Assembly (NCBI GenBank): GCA_963814875.1 | Contig: CAWFFJ010000037.1 | Coordinates: 9,956 to 73,955, forward strand | Direction: 5' to 3' | From: CAVSIS01 sp963814875 | Lineage (GTDB): Bacteria > Acidobacteriota > Thermoanaerobaculia > Thermoanaerobaculales > Sulfomarinibacteraceae | Length of the DNA: 64,000 nt | Shown: positions 43,389-52,332 of the stretch, one piece after another | How the letters are laid out: each line of letters starts with the position of its first letter | Position numbering within the stretch: position 1 is the first letter of the stretch | The notes under the pieces: generated by a model | What the model was told of the DNA's origin: nothing | The model's database searches: none | Seen by the model: the letters and a program-made list of their open reading frames with translations, nothing else | Translations under genes and position numbers: made by a program

Positions 43389-44699
43389 ATGGGCGAGCCT
43401 AGACCGACCGACCGGCCCGAGCTGGTGGTGAAGCCGGAGGAGCTGGCGGCGGTTGACGGATCCCTGGCCCTGATGCGGCCAATCCCCGGCAGCCGCATGT
43501 TCGAGATCAAGAAGGCGCTCAAGATCTACCTCGAGACGTGCCCCGGCGCTCCGACCTTCGACGCAAGCCAGGGCGATGGCGGAGCGAGCCTGCCCGGCGT
43601 TCCGGCAGAGATCCTCGACGAGGCGCACCGCCTGCAGCGGGCGAAGGGCACCGCGTACGACCAGCCCTACGGGACCGACGACTTCCGCCGCGCGGTCGTT
43701 GAGGACTACTGGTGCCTCGACGAAGCGACCGGCTGGGGTCCCGCCAACGTCCTCGCCTGTCAGGGCGGGCGGGACGCGCTGCTGCGCTCCTACGAGGCCG
43801 CGCTGGCGCTTGGCCACGGGCGCCGCGGAGACTTCGTACTCGCCTCCAGAGTGCCGTGGATCTCCTACAGCTGGGGCCCCTACGGTGTCGGCGCCAACGT
43901 CCTGCTCGCGCCCGGGCGCGAGTCCGACGCCTGGCAGCTCACCCCCGAGGGTATCGCGGATTCGGTGGCGGCTGCCGAGGCTCTCGGCGGAAGGCGGATC
44001 GCGTTGCTGGTGCTCACCAGCCCCGACAACCCGACCGGACGGACCCTCACCCTCGAGCGCCAGCTCGAGCTCACGCGGGCTGCGTTCGCGGCCGGCATAC
44101 CGTTCGTGCTGCTCGACTGGATCTATCACCGGGTGACGGATGGCGAGTCGCATGATCTGAATGCGTTTCTCATGGCCCTCAAACCGGCCGAGAGAGACCG
44201 CTGCATCATCCTTGACGGCATCACCAAGTCGCTCGGTGGTTCGAACATCCGTAACGCCCACCTGGTTGCTTCCCAGGAGCTGGTGCGCTTCTCCGCCAGC
44301 CGCGCGTCGCACGGCGTGATCCCGTCCTTCCACAGCCAGGCGGTCGCGATTGCGGCTTACCGTGCGGGCTTCGACCGAGTCGCCGCGCCGATCGTCGGCC
44401 CGACCAACGCGAGCCGTGCCGTGCTCCAGGAGGAGCTCGAGCGGCGCGGGATGCGGCACATCATTGGCAAGGGCTACTACGCGTTCCTGGACGTCGGCCC
44501 GTGGCTCGACCGCGCCGGGCTGGCCGACAGCGCCGCCCTTGGTTCGATGCTCGCGGAGCGCTTCGGAGTTGCGGTCGTCCCCGGCGTCTACTTCAGCCCC
44601 TACGGGGGTCGCTGGCTGCGGTTCTCCTACGCGCTTCAGCCGGCGACCACGGCGGCGGCCTTCTCACGGATGTGGGAGGGGTTGAGCTCGCTGGGCTGA
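43389..44699 (+). CDS. class I/II PLP aminotransferase
   Basis: 436 residues from ATG 43389 with GGAGGGAG upstream. MRPIPGSRMFEIKKALKIYLET at the N-terminus, YGTDDFRRAVVEDYW, ACQGGRDALLRSYEAAL, LTSPDNPTGRTLT, LDWIYHRVTDG and the PLP Lys at about residue 280 (DGITKSLGGSNIRNAH) show a fold-type I transaminase. The active-site sequence differs from the aminotransferase at 18377-19549 and suggests a less studied subgroup. Substrate is unknown. A TAGAAT -10 at 43243-43248 implies a 130-nt leader. Confidence 0.87.
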   Translation: MGEPRPTDRPELVVKPEELAAVDGSLALMRPIPGSRMFEIKKALKIYLETCPGAPTFDASQGDGGASLPGVPAEILDEAHRLQRAKGTAYDQPYGTDDFRRAVVEDYWCLDEATGWGPANVLACQGGRDALLRSYEAALALGHGRRGDFVLASRVPWISYSWGPYGVGANVLLAPGRESDAWQLTPEGIADSVAAAEALGGRRIALLVLTSPDNPTGRTLTLERQLELTRAAFAAGIPFVLLDWIYHRVTDGESHDLNAFLMALKPAERDRCIILDGITKSLGGSNIRNAHLVASQELVRFSASRASHGVIPSFHSQAVAIAAYRAGFDRVAAPIVGPTNASRAVLQEELERRGMRHIIGKGYYAFLDVGPWLDRAGLADSAALGSMLAERFGVAVVPGVYFSPYGGRWLRFSYALQPATTAAAFSRMWEGLSSLG

Positions 44700-44820
44700 G
44701 CACCGCCGAGCGGCCGATCGCTCGACGGTCGATGTCCCGTCGGGCCGAAAGACACCGTGTACGCTATGGGCTACATACTCCTAGTCTGCGCCTTGTCAGA
44801 GGGAAGGAGAGCGTGAACCG

Positions 44821-46017
44821 ATGACCGCCACCGTTTCCGGGTCTCTCCCGGGTGGGTACTCTCCGCGCACGGCTGCGGTGCTCGCGTTGGCTTCCGAGCT
44901 GATCCGCATCCCGTCGGTGACCAACTGCGCCGCCGAGCGCCTCGGCGAGGTCAGTCGCTGCGCGCAGCTGCTCGCGGACCGGCTCGAGGGCGCCGGCCTC
45001 GAGGTGCGCCGCTTCGACGACGGCGACTACCCGGCGATTCTCGCCGAGCTGCCCGGAGCGCCGCCGGCGCGGGTGACGCTCGGCGGTCACTTCGACGTCG
45101 TGCAGCCGGAGCCCGACGATCGCCAGTTCGCTGCGAGGATCGAGGGTGAATGGCTGTGGGGCCGCGGTGCGGCGGACATGAAGACGGTGGTCGCGAGCTA
45201 CGCGGTGTGGCTCGGCGAGGTGCGTCGCTCCGGTCCGCCCTACCCGCCGGTCAACCTGTTGCTGGTCGGCAACGAGGAGAACGGCGAGCAGCGCCCGTGG
45301 GGTACGCCGCACGTCCTCGCCGCCCTGGCTGCCGAGCGGCGCTGGCAGCCGGAGCTGATGGTGCTCGGCGAGCGCACCGGCGAAGGTGGGACGGAGCTCT
45401 TCACCGAGATCTGCACCGCCAACCGCGGTGTGCTCCGCTTGCGTGTCGAGGCCAGCGGGGAACGCGGGCACAGCGGAACCGGCGCCGTGCCGGTCGACCT
45501 GGTGGAACGCCTGATCGCGGCGCGTACCGCGCTCGGGGGGTTGTTTGCCAAACGCCTCGTGATGTCCAGCGCGGACGGCTGGGAGACCACAGCGCGGTTC
45601 CCGTTCCTGGTTGCTGGTGAGCCGGGGGTCTACAACATCACCGCTGGTGAAGGGACTCTCGGGGTCGAGGTCCGCAGCATCCCCGAGGACCGGCTGGGAC
45701 CGCTCACCGAGGCCGCGCGTACAGTGTGCGTGGGATTGGGGCTTCAGACCGTGGTCGAGGTCTGCGAGGACGGTGTCGCGTGCCCGAGCGACAACCGCTG
45801 CCTCGCTGCCCTGCTCGAGGCCGCGGGCGAGGTGGCCGGGCGCCCGGCGAGGACCGGCCGCAAGAAGCCGGGGACGTCGGCGCGGTTCGCCCCGGGCGGA
45901 AATGCCGTGGTCTGGGGACAGAGCGGGCTCGGTCCCCACTCGGCGGCCGAGCGCCACTTCATTCCGTCGATCGAGCCCTATCTCGCCACTCTCGACGCCT
46001 TCGCGAAGAGGCTGTAG
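44821..46017 (+). CDS. M20 family metallopeptidase
   Basis: 398 residues. Zinc-ligand and catalytic blocks of the M20 family are visible: GGHFDVVQPE (His and Asp), WGRGAADMKTVVASYA (bridging Asp) and VGNEENGEQ (catalytic Glu, zinc Glu). GERGHSGTGAVP at about 220 fits the dimerisation-domain start, and the C-terminal HFIPSIEPYL carries the last zinc His position. The family cleaves dipeptides, acyl amino acids or succinyl-diaminopimelate. The ArgE/DapE/CPG2 subgroup cannot be separated by eye. An AAGGAG site lies just upstream. Confidence 0.88.
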   Translation: MTATVSGSLPGGYSPRTAAVLALASELIRIPSVTNCAAERLGEVSRCAQLLADRLEGAGLEVRRFDDGDYPAILAELPGAPPARVTLGGHFDVVQPEPDDRQFAARIEGEWLWGRGAADMKTVVASYAVWLGEVRRSGPPYPPVNLLLVGNEENGEQRPWGTPHVLAALAAERRWQPELMVLGERTGEGGTELFTEICTANRGVLRLRVEASGERGHSGTGAVPVDLVERLIAARTALGGLFAKRLVMSSADGWETTARFPFLVAGEPGVYNITAGEGTLGVEVRSIPEDRLGPLTEAARTVCVGLGLQTVVEVCEDGVACPSDNRCLAALLEAAGEVAGRPARTGRKKPGTSARFAPGGNAVVWGQSGLGPHSAAERHFIPSIEPYLATLDAFAKRL

Positions 46018-46189
46018 GGCATAGGCCGGGGACAGCGGCCAGGCTCTTCGATGCGCTGTCGGGGCCTCTGCCCCCCACCTCCTGAGGAGCGCGTGCCGCA
46101 CAGCCCCACGCTCGCCTCGGTCTGCCCACGACCCTCCGCGGGGCTATGGGGTACGTGCTCCGTGCGGGTGACGCCGGCCGGCCGGTCCG

Positions 46190-47248
46190 TCAGTTGCCGT
46201 CGAAGATGCCCCCGATACCGCCCAGCTTGCCGAGCACCGAGCCCTCGCCCTTCGACTGCCCGCCGGCCTTAGGGGCGGCCTGCCAGACGCGGCCGGCGAG
46301 TCGGCTGAAGGGGAGCGACTGCAGCCACACCCGTCCGGGGCCTGTGAGCGTCGCGAAGAAGAAGCCCTCGCCGCCGAAGATCGCCGACTTGACGCCGCCG
46401 ACGAACTGGATGTCGAAGTCGATCGACGACTCGAAGGCGACCACACAGCCGGTGTCGGCGCGCAGTACCTGGCCGGCGGCGAGGCGGCGCTCGACGATGG
46501 TCCCCCCTGCGTGGACGAAGGCGAGGCCGTCGCCTTCGAGCTTCTCCATGATGAAGCCCTCGCCGCCGAACAGCGCGGTGCCGATCTTCTTCTGGAAGAA
46601 GATGCTCAGAGCGACGCCCTTGGCGGTGCACAGGAAGGCGTCCTTCTGGCAGATCAGCTGGCCGCCCAGCTCACGCAGGTCCATCGGGATGATCTTGCCC
46701 GGGTAGGGAGCGGCGAAGGCGACCCGCTGCTTTCCGGTGCCGTGGTTGGTGAACACGGTCATGAAAAGGCTCTCGCCGGTGATCAGGCGCTTGCCGGCGC
46801 CGACCAGCTTGTCGAGGAACCCGCCCGCAGTCGAGGCGCTTCCGTCGCCGAAGATGGTCTGCATCTGGATGCCGTCCTGCATGTACATCATCGCCCCGGC
46901 CTCGGCGACGGCGCTCTCGCCCGGGTCGAGCTCGATCTCGACGAACTGCATCTCGGAGCCGTGGATCTCGTAGTCGACCTCGTCTGCGCTGCCGCGCGAA
47001 GCCCCGCTGGGACGTTGCGCGGCCATCGGCGGGGACGGCGGCGCAGCCGTCGCTGCGGCTGGACCGGAGAACGCCGCGGCGAGCTCCGGCACCTGGCGCG
47101 CGGGCACCCAGCCGGCCATGCCCTGGGTGAAGGCGTAGGTCTCGGCCGTGTAGGTCCCGGCCTTGATGGCAGCGATCAGGTCGGCCAAGGTCATCGGGCC
47201 GACGCTCTGCCCGCCGACCGCTACGAACCAGCTCGCGTTCTCGGTCAT
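46190..47248 (-). CDS. AIM24/TIGR00266-family protein with GYF_2 domain
   Basis: 352 residues. Residues about 5-55 form a GYF_2-type domain (WFVAVGGQSVGPMTLADLI, TYAFTQGMAGWVPARQ). A Pro/Ala-rich linker follows, then a beta-rich AIM24-like domain (about 95-320: ESAVAEAGAMMYMQDGIQM, YPGKIIPMDLRELGGQLICQK, LRADTGCVVAFESSIDFDIQF). The C-terminus is Gly-rich. The fold is associated with membrane or vesicle proteins; function unknown. GGAGGATGAG precedes the ATG. A TATACT -10 on the minus strand at 47315-47320 gives a leader of about 60 nt. Confidence 0.87.
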   Translation of the reverse strand: MTENASWFVAVGGQSVGPMTLADLIAAIKAGTYTAETYAFTQGMAGWVPARQVPELAAAFSGPAAATAAPPSPPMAAQRPSGASRGSADEVDYEIHGSEMQFVEIELDPGESAVAEAGAMMYMQDGIQMQTIFGDGSASTAGGFLDKLVGAGKRLITGESLFMTVFTNHGTGKQRVAFAAPYPGKIIPMDLRELGGQLICQKDAFLCTAKGVALSIFFQKKIGTALFGGEGFIMEKLEGDGLAFVHAGGTIVERRLAAGQVLRADTGCVVAFESSIDFDIQFVGGVKSAIFGGEGFFFATLTGPGRVWLQSLPFSRLAGRVWQAAPKAGGQSKGEGSVLGKLGGIGGIFDGN

Positions 47249-47730
47249 CTCATCCTCCCTGTCCCGGCGGCGATGCCCGCAGGTCCCGACGGGCTCGCCA
47301 TGTCGTTGCGACCGAGTATACGCGGGTCGCGCAGCCTAGGCTTCTGGACTCTGTACTCCACACAGCGCGCGAGCCGGCAGCTTGAACCACCAAGACACCA
47401 AGCCATTACTCGGGGAGTGGCCCTCACCTGCCTGCTGCCCAACCCCCGGATTCGACCGAGCACCCCCTGCCAGTGGACCCGGCTGCTCCCGCCCCTGCGT
47501 TCGGGTCCGGGATCAGGCTGCGGGCGGCAGGGCGCGGGGGGCCGGAATCGGGACGTCGGGGCGTCGCCGGCCGGAATGCCGAACCCGACCCCGCCGCCGG
47601 CTGCCCGCCGCCCGTCCCCCGGATTCGGGCGCCCGATGCCTCTGGTTCACAGCTGGTAGCACCGGCTCTCAGACCCGCCCCTGGAGCGCTCCAGGGTTGC
47701 GGGCGAAGCCCGCGCTAAGTCTCTGTGGTA
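47249..47730. other. gene-free region with two small palindromes
   Basis: 482 bp without a credible gene. It has the TATACT -10 for the AIM24-like gene (47315-47320, minus), a short ACCACCAAG/ACACCAAG direct repeat at 47387-47402, a perfect 18-bp palindrome CCCTGGAGCGCTCCAGGG at 47679-47696 and a GCGGGC-GAA-GCCCGC hairpin at 47699-47713. The palindromes lie just past the 3' end of the minus-strand SRAP gene and could terminate it. The middle is GC-rich with weak coding potential on both strands. Confidence 0.6.
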
Positions 47731-48399
47731 TCAGCCCTGTGGCTCGATGCAGGCGGGGTCGTCGTTCGCCGGGCTGTTGACATGGCGGCTCACGGGGTAG
47801 GCTTCCATCTCCTCTGCCGGGTAGGCCGAGAGAAGAGTGGCCAGTCGCTCGGACGCCAGCTCGGCGGCGCTCAGCCACTCGTCGTAGTGCTCCGGCGGCA
47901 GGATCACCGGCATGCGGTCGTGCACCTCGGCGACCAGCGGGTTTGGGCTCGTGGTGAGGATGGTGCAGCTCTCGACGGGGTCGTCGTCGGATGGTTGCCA
48001 TCGCTCCCACAGACCGGCGAAGGCCAACGGCCGCGAGTCCGAGAGATGGATGTAGAAGGGCTGTTTGGCGCCGCCCCGGCGGCTCCACTCGTAGAAACCG
48101 GAGGCGGGGATCAGGCAGCGGCGCCGGCGCACGGCCTGGCGGAAGGCCGGCTTGTCGGCGGCTGTCTCGGAGCGGGCGTTGATCATCCGAGAGCCGATCG
48201 AGGGGTCCTTCGCCCAGAACGGGATCAGGCCCCAGCGCGCCTCGCACCACTCGCGCGGCTCGGCCGATCCGGCTCGCACGATCGGTACCGACTGGGTCGG
48301 CGCGATGTTGTAGCGGGGACCGAGCGTGGGCACCGTGGGCAGGTCGAAGTGCTCCGCGAGGGCGCGGCCGGACAGGATCAGGGCGTAGCGACCACACAT
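47731..48399 (-). CDS. yedK: SRAP-domain (HMCES/YedK) DNA-crosslink protein
   Basis: 222 residues. Cys2 is the catalytic residue that bonds covalently with abasic sites in single-stranded DNA after removal of Met1; it is in MCGRYALIL. Other family positions seen are RYNIAPTQSVPIV, WGLIPFWAKD, INARSET, RCLIPASGFYEWS (catalytic Glu) and HDRMPVILPP (His). The family protects abasic sites during replication. The start is leaderless: TACCAT, 6-nt gap, ATG. Confidence 0.94.
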   Translation of the reverse strand: MCGRYALILSGRALAEHFDLPTVPTLGPRYNIAPTQSVPIVRAGSAEPREWCEARWGLIPFWAKDPSIGSRMINARSETAADKPAFRQAVRRRRCLIPASGFYEWSRRGGAKQPFYIHLSDSRPLAFAGLWERWQPSDDDPVESCTILTTSPNPLVAEVHDRMPVILPPEHYDEWLSAAELASERLATLLSAYPAEEMEAYPVSRHVNSPANDDPACIEPQG

Positions 48400-48405
48400 G
48401 AACCC

Positions 48406-48411
48406 ATGGTA
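48406..48411 (-). promoter_or_regulatory. -10 hexamer TACCAT of the yedK gene, leaderless arrangement
   Basis: TACCAT on the minus strand is 6 nt before the ATG at 48397-48399, with no ribosome site. Confidence 0.55.
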
Positions 48412-48548
48412 GGACGTGGCTGTGGCGGCGGCAAACCCGAGGGCCGGCAGCTCATCAGACTCGGGGGCGGCCGACGTCGCTGCGCTATCATGGCGGCGCG
48501 TTCGGGCGCCCCGGCGTCCGTCGACACTCCCGGGTTCAGGAGAAGCCG

Positions 48549-50663
48549 ATGACCCTTCGGGCGACCGTCCGTCACCTCGCGGCGGCAGGTCTTGTGCTGG
48601 CTGTCGTTGCGCCGGCGCTGGCCGCCGGCCGAGCCTTCGAAATCGCCGATTACTACCGGACCGCGTTCGTCGAGTCGCCTGCGCTCGCTCCCGACGGCCA
48701 AGCGGTGGTCTTTTCGGTCCGGCGGTATGCGCTCGAAAAGGGTGAGAGCTGGTCCGAGATCTGGACGGCGAACGTCGATGGCAGCAACCTTCGCCAGATG
48801 ACCTTCGGGCGCCACCACGACAGCTCGCCGGCGTTCTCGGCGGACGGGCGTCGGATCATCTTCGTCTCCGACCGGTCGGACGACTCCCAGCTCTGGGTGA
48901 TGGCGGTGGACGGGGGTGAGGCCCGTCAGCTGACCCGGTTCCCGACCGGCGTCGAGAGGCCGGTGGTTTCGCCCGACGGCAAGTACGTCGCCGTGCTCTC
49001 CCAGGTCTACCCGGAGTGCGGCGCCGACGCCGAGTGCAACCGAACCACCCAAAAGGAGATCGACGGTGGACCGCTCAAGGTCCACCTCGCCGACGCCCTG
49101 CTCTACCGCCACTGGACCGAGTGGCGCGATGGGCGCTACCGGCACGTCCTGCTCGTGGACGCTGCAAGTGGAGAGGTCGCCGCCGACCTCACCCCAGGGC
49201 GCTGGGACAGCCCGACCTTCTCCCTCGGCGGCGCGCCAGGGTATGCGTTCTCGCCCGACGGAAGGCAGCTGTGCGTGGTCTCGGATCACTCCGAGGTGCC
49301 GGCGCTGTCGACCAACTCGGACCTCTGGTTGCTCGACATCGGCGAGGACGGGCGTCCCGGGACACCGCGCAACATCACCGCCGCCAACCCGGGCTGGGAC
49401 GGCGACCCCACGTTTTCGCCCGACGGGCGCTTCATTGCCTTCCGCAGCCAGGCCACACCGGGCTACGAGAGCGCGCTCTTCCGCCTCGCCCTGTACGATC
49501 GCAGAGCGGGTACGGTCCGTTACCTGACCGACCGCGAGCGCTTCGACAACTGGGTCGAAGCCGTAGGCTGGGGGGGCGCCCGGCTCTTCTTCCAGGGCGC
49601 CGTGAAGGGGCGCAGCCCGATCTTCAGCATCGACATTGCAGGCGGTGCGATCTCCCAGGTGCTGCAGGACGGCACCATCGATGCCTGGCACGCGACCCCC
49701 GACGGCGCCACCATCGTCTACGCTCGGCGCGCTGTCGATCGACCCCAGGAGCTGGCCCGCCTGCGGATCACCTCCGGCGCGCCCGAACGCATCACTTGGT
49801 TCAACCGTGATCTCGAGACCGAGGTCGACCTGCGGCCGGCCGAGGAGATCTGGGTCGAGGGCGACGGCGGGCGGCCGGTCCAGGTCTTTGTCGTCAAGCC
49901 CCACGGCTTCGACCCGTCCCGGCGCTACCCGCTGATCCTTAACGTTCACGGCGGGCCTCAGAGCCAGTGGGCCGATGCCTACCGCGGCGACTGGCAGGTC
50001 TACCCGGGCAAGGGCTACGTGGTCGCCTTCGCGAACCCGACCGGCTCCACCGGAAACGGCCAGGAGGTGACCGACGGCATCGCCTGCGACTGGGGCGGTC
50101 GGGTGTGGCGCGACGTCATGAAGGTCACCGACGCCCTTGCGAAGCTGCCCTACGTCGACGCCGACCGCATGGGCGCCATGGGATGGTCCTGGGGCGGCTA
50201 CGCAATGATGTGGGCCGAGGGGCACACGACCCGGTTCAAGGCGCTGGCGTCGATGATGGGAGTCTATGACCTGCGCTCGATGCACGGCGGCACCGAGGAG
50301 CTCTGGTTTCCAGAGCACGACATGTGCGGAACACCTTGGACGAGCGAGGATTACGAGCGCTGGTCGCCGTCGCGCTCGGTCGAGCACTTCGCGACGCCGT
50401 GCCTGGTGATCACCGGCGAGAAGGACTACCGCGTCCCGTACACCCAGAGCCTGCAGTTCTTCACCGACCTGCAGAGGATGAAGGTGCCGTCCCGTTTGGT
50501 TGTCTATCCCGACGCGGGCCACTGGCCAAGCTGGTACGAGATGGCGTTCTACTACGTGGTCCACCTCGACTGGTTCCACCAGTGGCTCGGCGGCGAGCCA
50601 GCGCCGTGGCCGGTGGAGAGCTTCGCGCGCAACCAGGTCTTCGCGTCCGCCGCCGGCGACTGA
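48549..50663 (+). CDS. S9-family prolyl oligopeptidase-like peptidase, exported
   Basis: 704 residues. A signal peptide (about 1-25) is followed by a WD40/TolB-like propeller (PDGQAVVFSVRRYAL, DSSPAFSADGRRIIFVSDR, FSPDGRFIAFRS) and an alpha/beta hydrolase domain from about residue 440. Ser is near 546 in GWSWGGYAM, Asp near 624 in TGEKDYRVPY and His near 657 in PDAGHWPSW. The family removes N-terminal dipeptides or acylated residues from peptides. It probably acts in the periplasm. A TATCAT -10 lies about 55 bp upstream, with AGGAG before the ATG. Confidence 0.9.
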   Translation: MTLRATVRHLAAAGLVLAVVAPALAAGRAFEIADYYRTAFVESPALAPDGQAVVFSVRRYALEKGESWSEIWTANVDGSNLRQMTFGRHHDSSPAFSADGRRIIFVSDRSDDSQLWVMAVDGGEARQLTRFPTGVERPVVSPDGKYVAVLSQVYPECGADAECNRTTQKEIDGGPLKVHLADALLYRHWTEWRDGRYRHVLLVDAASGEVAADLTPGRWDSPTFSLGGAPGYAFSPDGRQLCVVSDHSEVPALSTNSDLWLLDIGEDGRPGTPRNITAANPGWDGDPTFSPDGRFIAFRSQATPGYESALFRLALYDRRAGTVRYLTDRERFDNWVEAVGWGGARLFFQGAVKGRSPIFSIDIAGGAISQVLQDGTIDAWHATPDGATIVYARRAVDRPQELARLRITSGAPERITWFNRDLETEVDLRPAEEIWVEGDGGRPVQVFVVKPHGFDPSRRYPLILNVHGGPQSQWADAYRGDWQVYPGKGYVVAFANPTGSTGNGQEVTDGIACDWGGRVWRDVMKVTDALAKLPYVDADRMGAMGWSWGGYAMMWAEGHTTRFKALASMMGVYDLRSMHGGTEELWFPEHDMCGTPWTSEDYERWSPSRSVEHFATPCLVITGEKDYRVPYTQSLQFFTDLQRMKVPSRLVVYPDAGHWPSWYEMAFYYVVHLDWFHQWLGGEPAPWPVESFARNQVFASAAGD

Positions 50664-50691
50664 CGTCCGGACGGGCCCACAAGGAGCATTC

Positions 50692-52044
50692 ATGGCGGGC
50701 ATCTTCAAGGCGTACGATATCCGGGGGACCTACCCCGACCAGGTCAACGAGACGATCGCGTTTCGGGTCGGCTACCACTACCGCGAGCTGCTCGACGCGG
50801 AGGACCTTGCCCGCGGTCCGGTCGTGGTGGTCTCGCGCGACATGCGCTCCCACTCGACGCCGCTCGCCGAGGCGCTCGCGCGCGGGCTGCGGGCGAGCGG
50901 CGTGGCGGTGATCGACATCGGCGTCGCCGACACGCCGCAGAACTACTACGCCATCGGCCACCTGCGGGCCTCGGGTGGGATCCAGGTGACCGCCAGCCAC
51001 AACCCGGCGGTGTACAACGGCTTCAAGATGTCGCGCCGGGATGCCATTCCGGTCTCCTCGGACACCGGCATCGCCGAGCTCGAGCGCCTGGTTCGCTCGA
51101 GCACCGTCGCCCTCGATGCGCCACCTCGCGCCGAGCAGACCAGCCGCAACGTCTTCGACGCCTACGTCGAGCATGTGCTCTCGCACCTCGAGCACCGCGA
51201 GCCCCGCCTCGTTCTGGTCGCCGATGCCGCCAACGGCATGGGGACCCTCTACCGGCCGATGCTCGACCGGCTCAACGTCGAACTGGTGCCGCTCTTCTTC
51301 GAGCTCGACGGCAGCTTTCCCAACCACGAGGCGAACCCGCTCAAGGCCGAGAACCTGGTCGACCTCCAGCGCGCCGTCACCGAGAACGGCGCCGACCTCG
51401 GCGTCGCCTTCGACGGCGATGCCGACCGCGCCATGTTCGTCGATGCCGGCGGAAACGCAATCTCGGCCGACAAGGTGACCGGCCTGCTCGCGCCGCGTTT
51501 TCTGCGCAACGAGCCGGGTGCGGCGATCGTCTACGACCTGCGTTCGTCGTGGGCGACCAAGGAGGCGATCGAGGAGGCGGGCGGCCGTCCGGTGCGTGAG
51601 CGCGTCGGCCACTCGTTCATGAAGGCGACGATGCGCAAGCTCGGTTCACCCTTCGGCGGCGAGCTCGCTGGGCACTTCTACTACCGCGCAAACTTCACCG
51701 CCGACTCATCGATCCTGACCCTGATTGAGATTCTCAACCACATGCGCGAGACGGGGCAGTCGCTGGCCGATCTGATCCGGCCCCTCGACCGCTACTTCGC
51801 GACCGGCGAGGTCAACTTCCACGTCGAGGACAAGGAAGGCATGATCCACCGCCTGGGCGAGAGCTTCTCCGACGGTGCCATCGACCACCTCGACGGCGTC
51901 ACCGTCCAGTACGCGGACTGGTGGTTCAACGTCCGTCCGTCCAACACGGAGCCGCTGCTGCGCCTGGTGCTCGAGGCGAGGACGAAGGCGCTGATGGACG
52001 AGAAGAAGCAGCTCCTTCTGGGTTTCCTCGGCGAGCCCGAGTAG
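50692..52044 (+). CDS. phosphomannomutase/phosphoglucomutase
   Basis: 450 residues of the alpha-D-phosphohexomutase family. The phosphoserine loop TASHNP is at about residue 100, metal loop DGDADR at about 241-246, sugar-recognition GGELAGHFYYR near 325 and phosphate-binding RPSNTEP near 420. It interconverts hexose 6- and 1-phosphates for sugar-nucleotide synthesis feeding the glycosyltransferases. AAGGAG lies 7 nt before the ATG. Manno- versus gluco-specificity cannot be read from sequence. It is 28 bp after the S9 peptidase and is likely co-transcribed. Confidence 0.93.
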   Translation: MAGIFKAYDIRGTYPDQVNETIAFRVGYHYRELLDAEDLARGPVVVVSRDMRSHSTPLAEALARGLRASGVAVIDIGVADTPQNYYAIGHLRASGGIQVTASHNPAVYNGFKMSRRDAIPVSSDTGIAELERLVRSSTVALDAPPRAEQTSRNVFDAYVEHVLSHLEHREPRLVLVADAANGMGTLYRPMLDRLNVELVPLFFELDGSFPNHEANPLKAENLVDLQRAVTENGADLGVAFDGDADRAMFVDAGGNAISADKVTGLLAPRFLRNEPGAAIVYDLRSSWATKEAIEEAGGRPVRERVGHSFMKATMRKLGSPFGGELAGHFYYRANFTADSSILTLIEILNHMRETGQSLADLIRPLDRYFATGEVNFHVEDKEGMIHRLGESFSDGAIDHLDGVTVQYADWWFNVRPSNTEPLLRLVLEARTKALMDEKKQLLLGFLGEPE

Positions 52045-52294
52045 GGAGCGCCCACAGGCAGCTCGTGTCCCCGGAAGCCTCCCGACCGGCCGCGTCCTGA
52101 GGTGCGGTGGAAGTGTGGACGTCCGGGTCTCTGTGCGTGGGCTGAGCCTTCCAAACCGCCGCGCGCACGCGTCGATTCGACACGTGAGATGAGACTCCGA
52201 TTTTCCCCCAGTCATCCATCGGGAGACTGCTGAAAGAGTTATAGTGTTTCTCCTTTGAAACATTTCGCGTAGAGAGATGTTTACACTGCGTCTC

Positions 52295-52323
52295 TTGACA
52301 GCTTCTTTGGCGCGACGTATCAT
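52295..52323 (+). promoter_or_regulatory. consensus sigma70 promoter (TTGACA-17-TATCAT) of the ECF sigma gene
   Basis: TTGACA at 52295-52300 and TATCAT at 52318-52323 with a 17-nt spacer are almost perfect. The start codon ATG at 52333 is 10 nt beyond the -10, so the leader is only a few bases. A weaker TATAGT lies near 52238. This is one of the two promoters in the window with an exact TTGACA. Confidence 0.75.
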
Positions 52324-52332
52324 TCTTGCAAC

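Noticed and set aside
47382..47780. 132-codon open frame in the gap before the SRAP gene
   Set aside because: Pro/Arg/Gly-rich sequence without ribosome site or motif, overlapping the SRAP 3' end.
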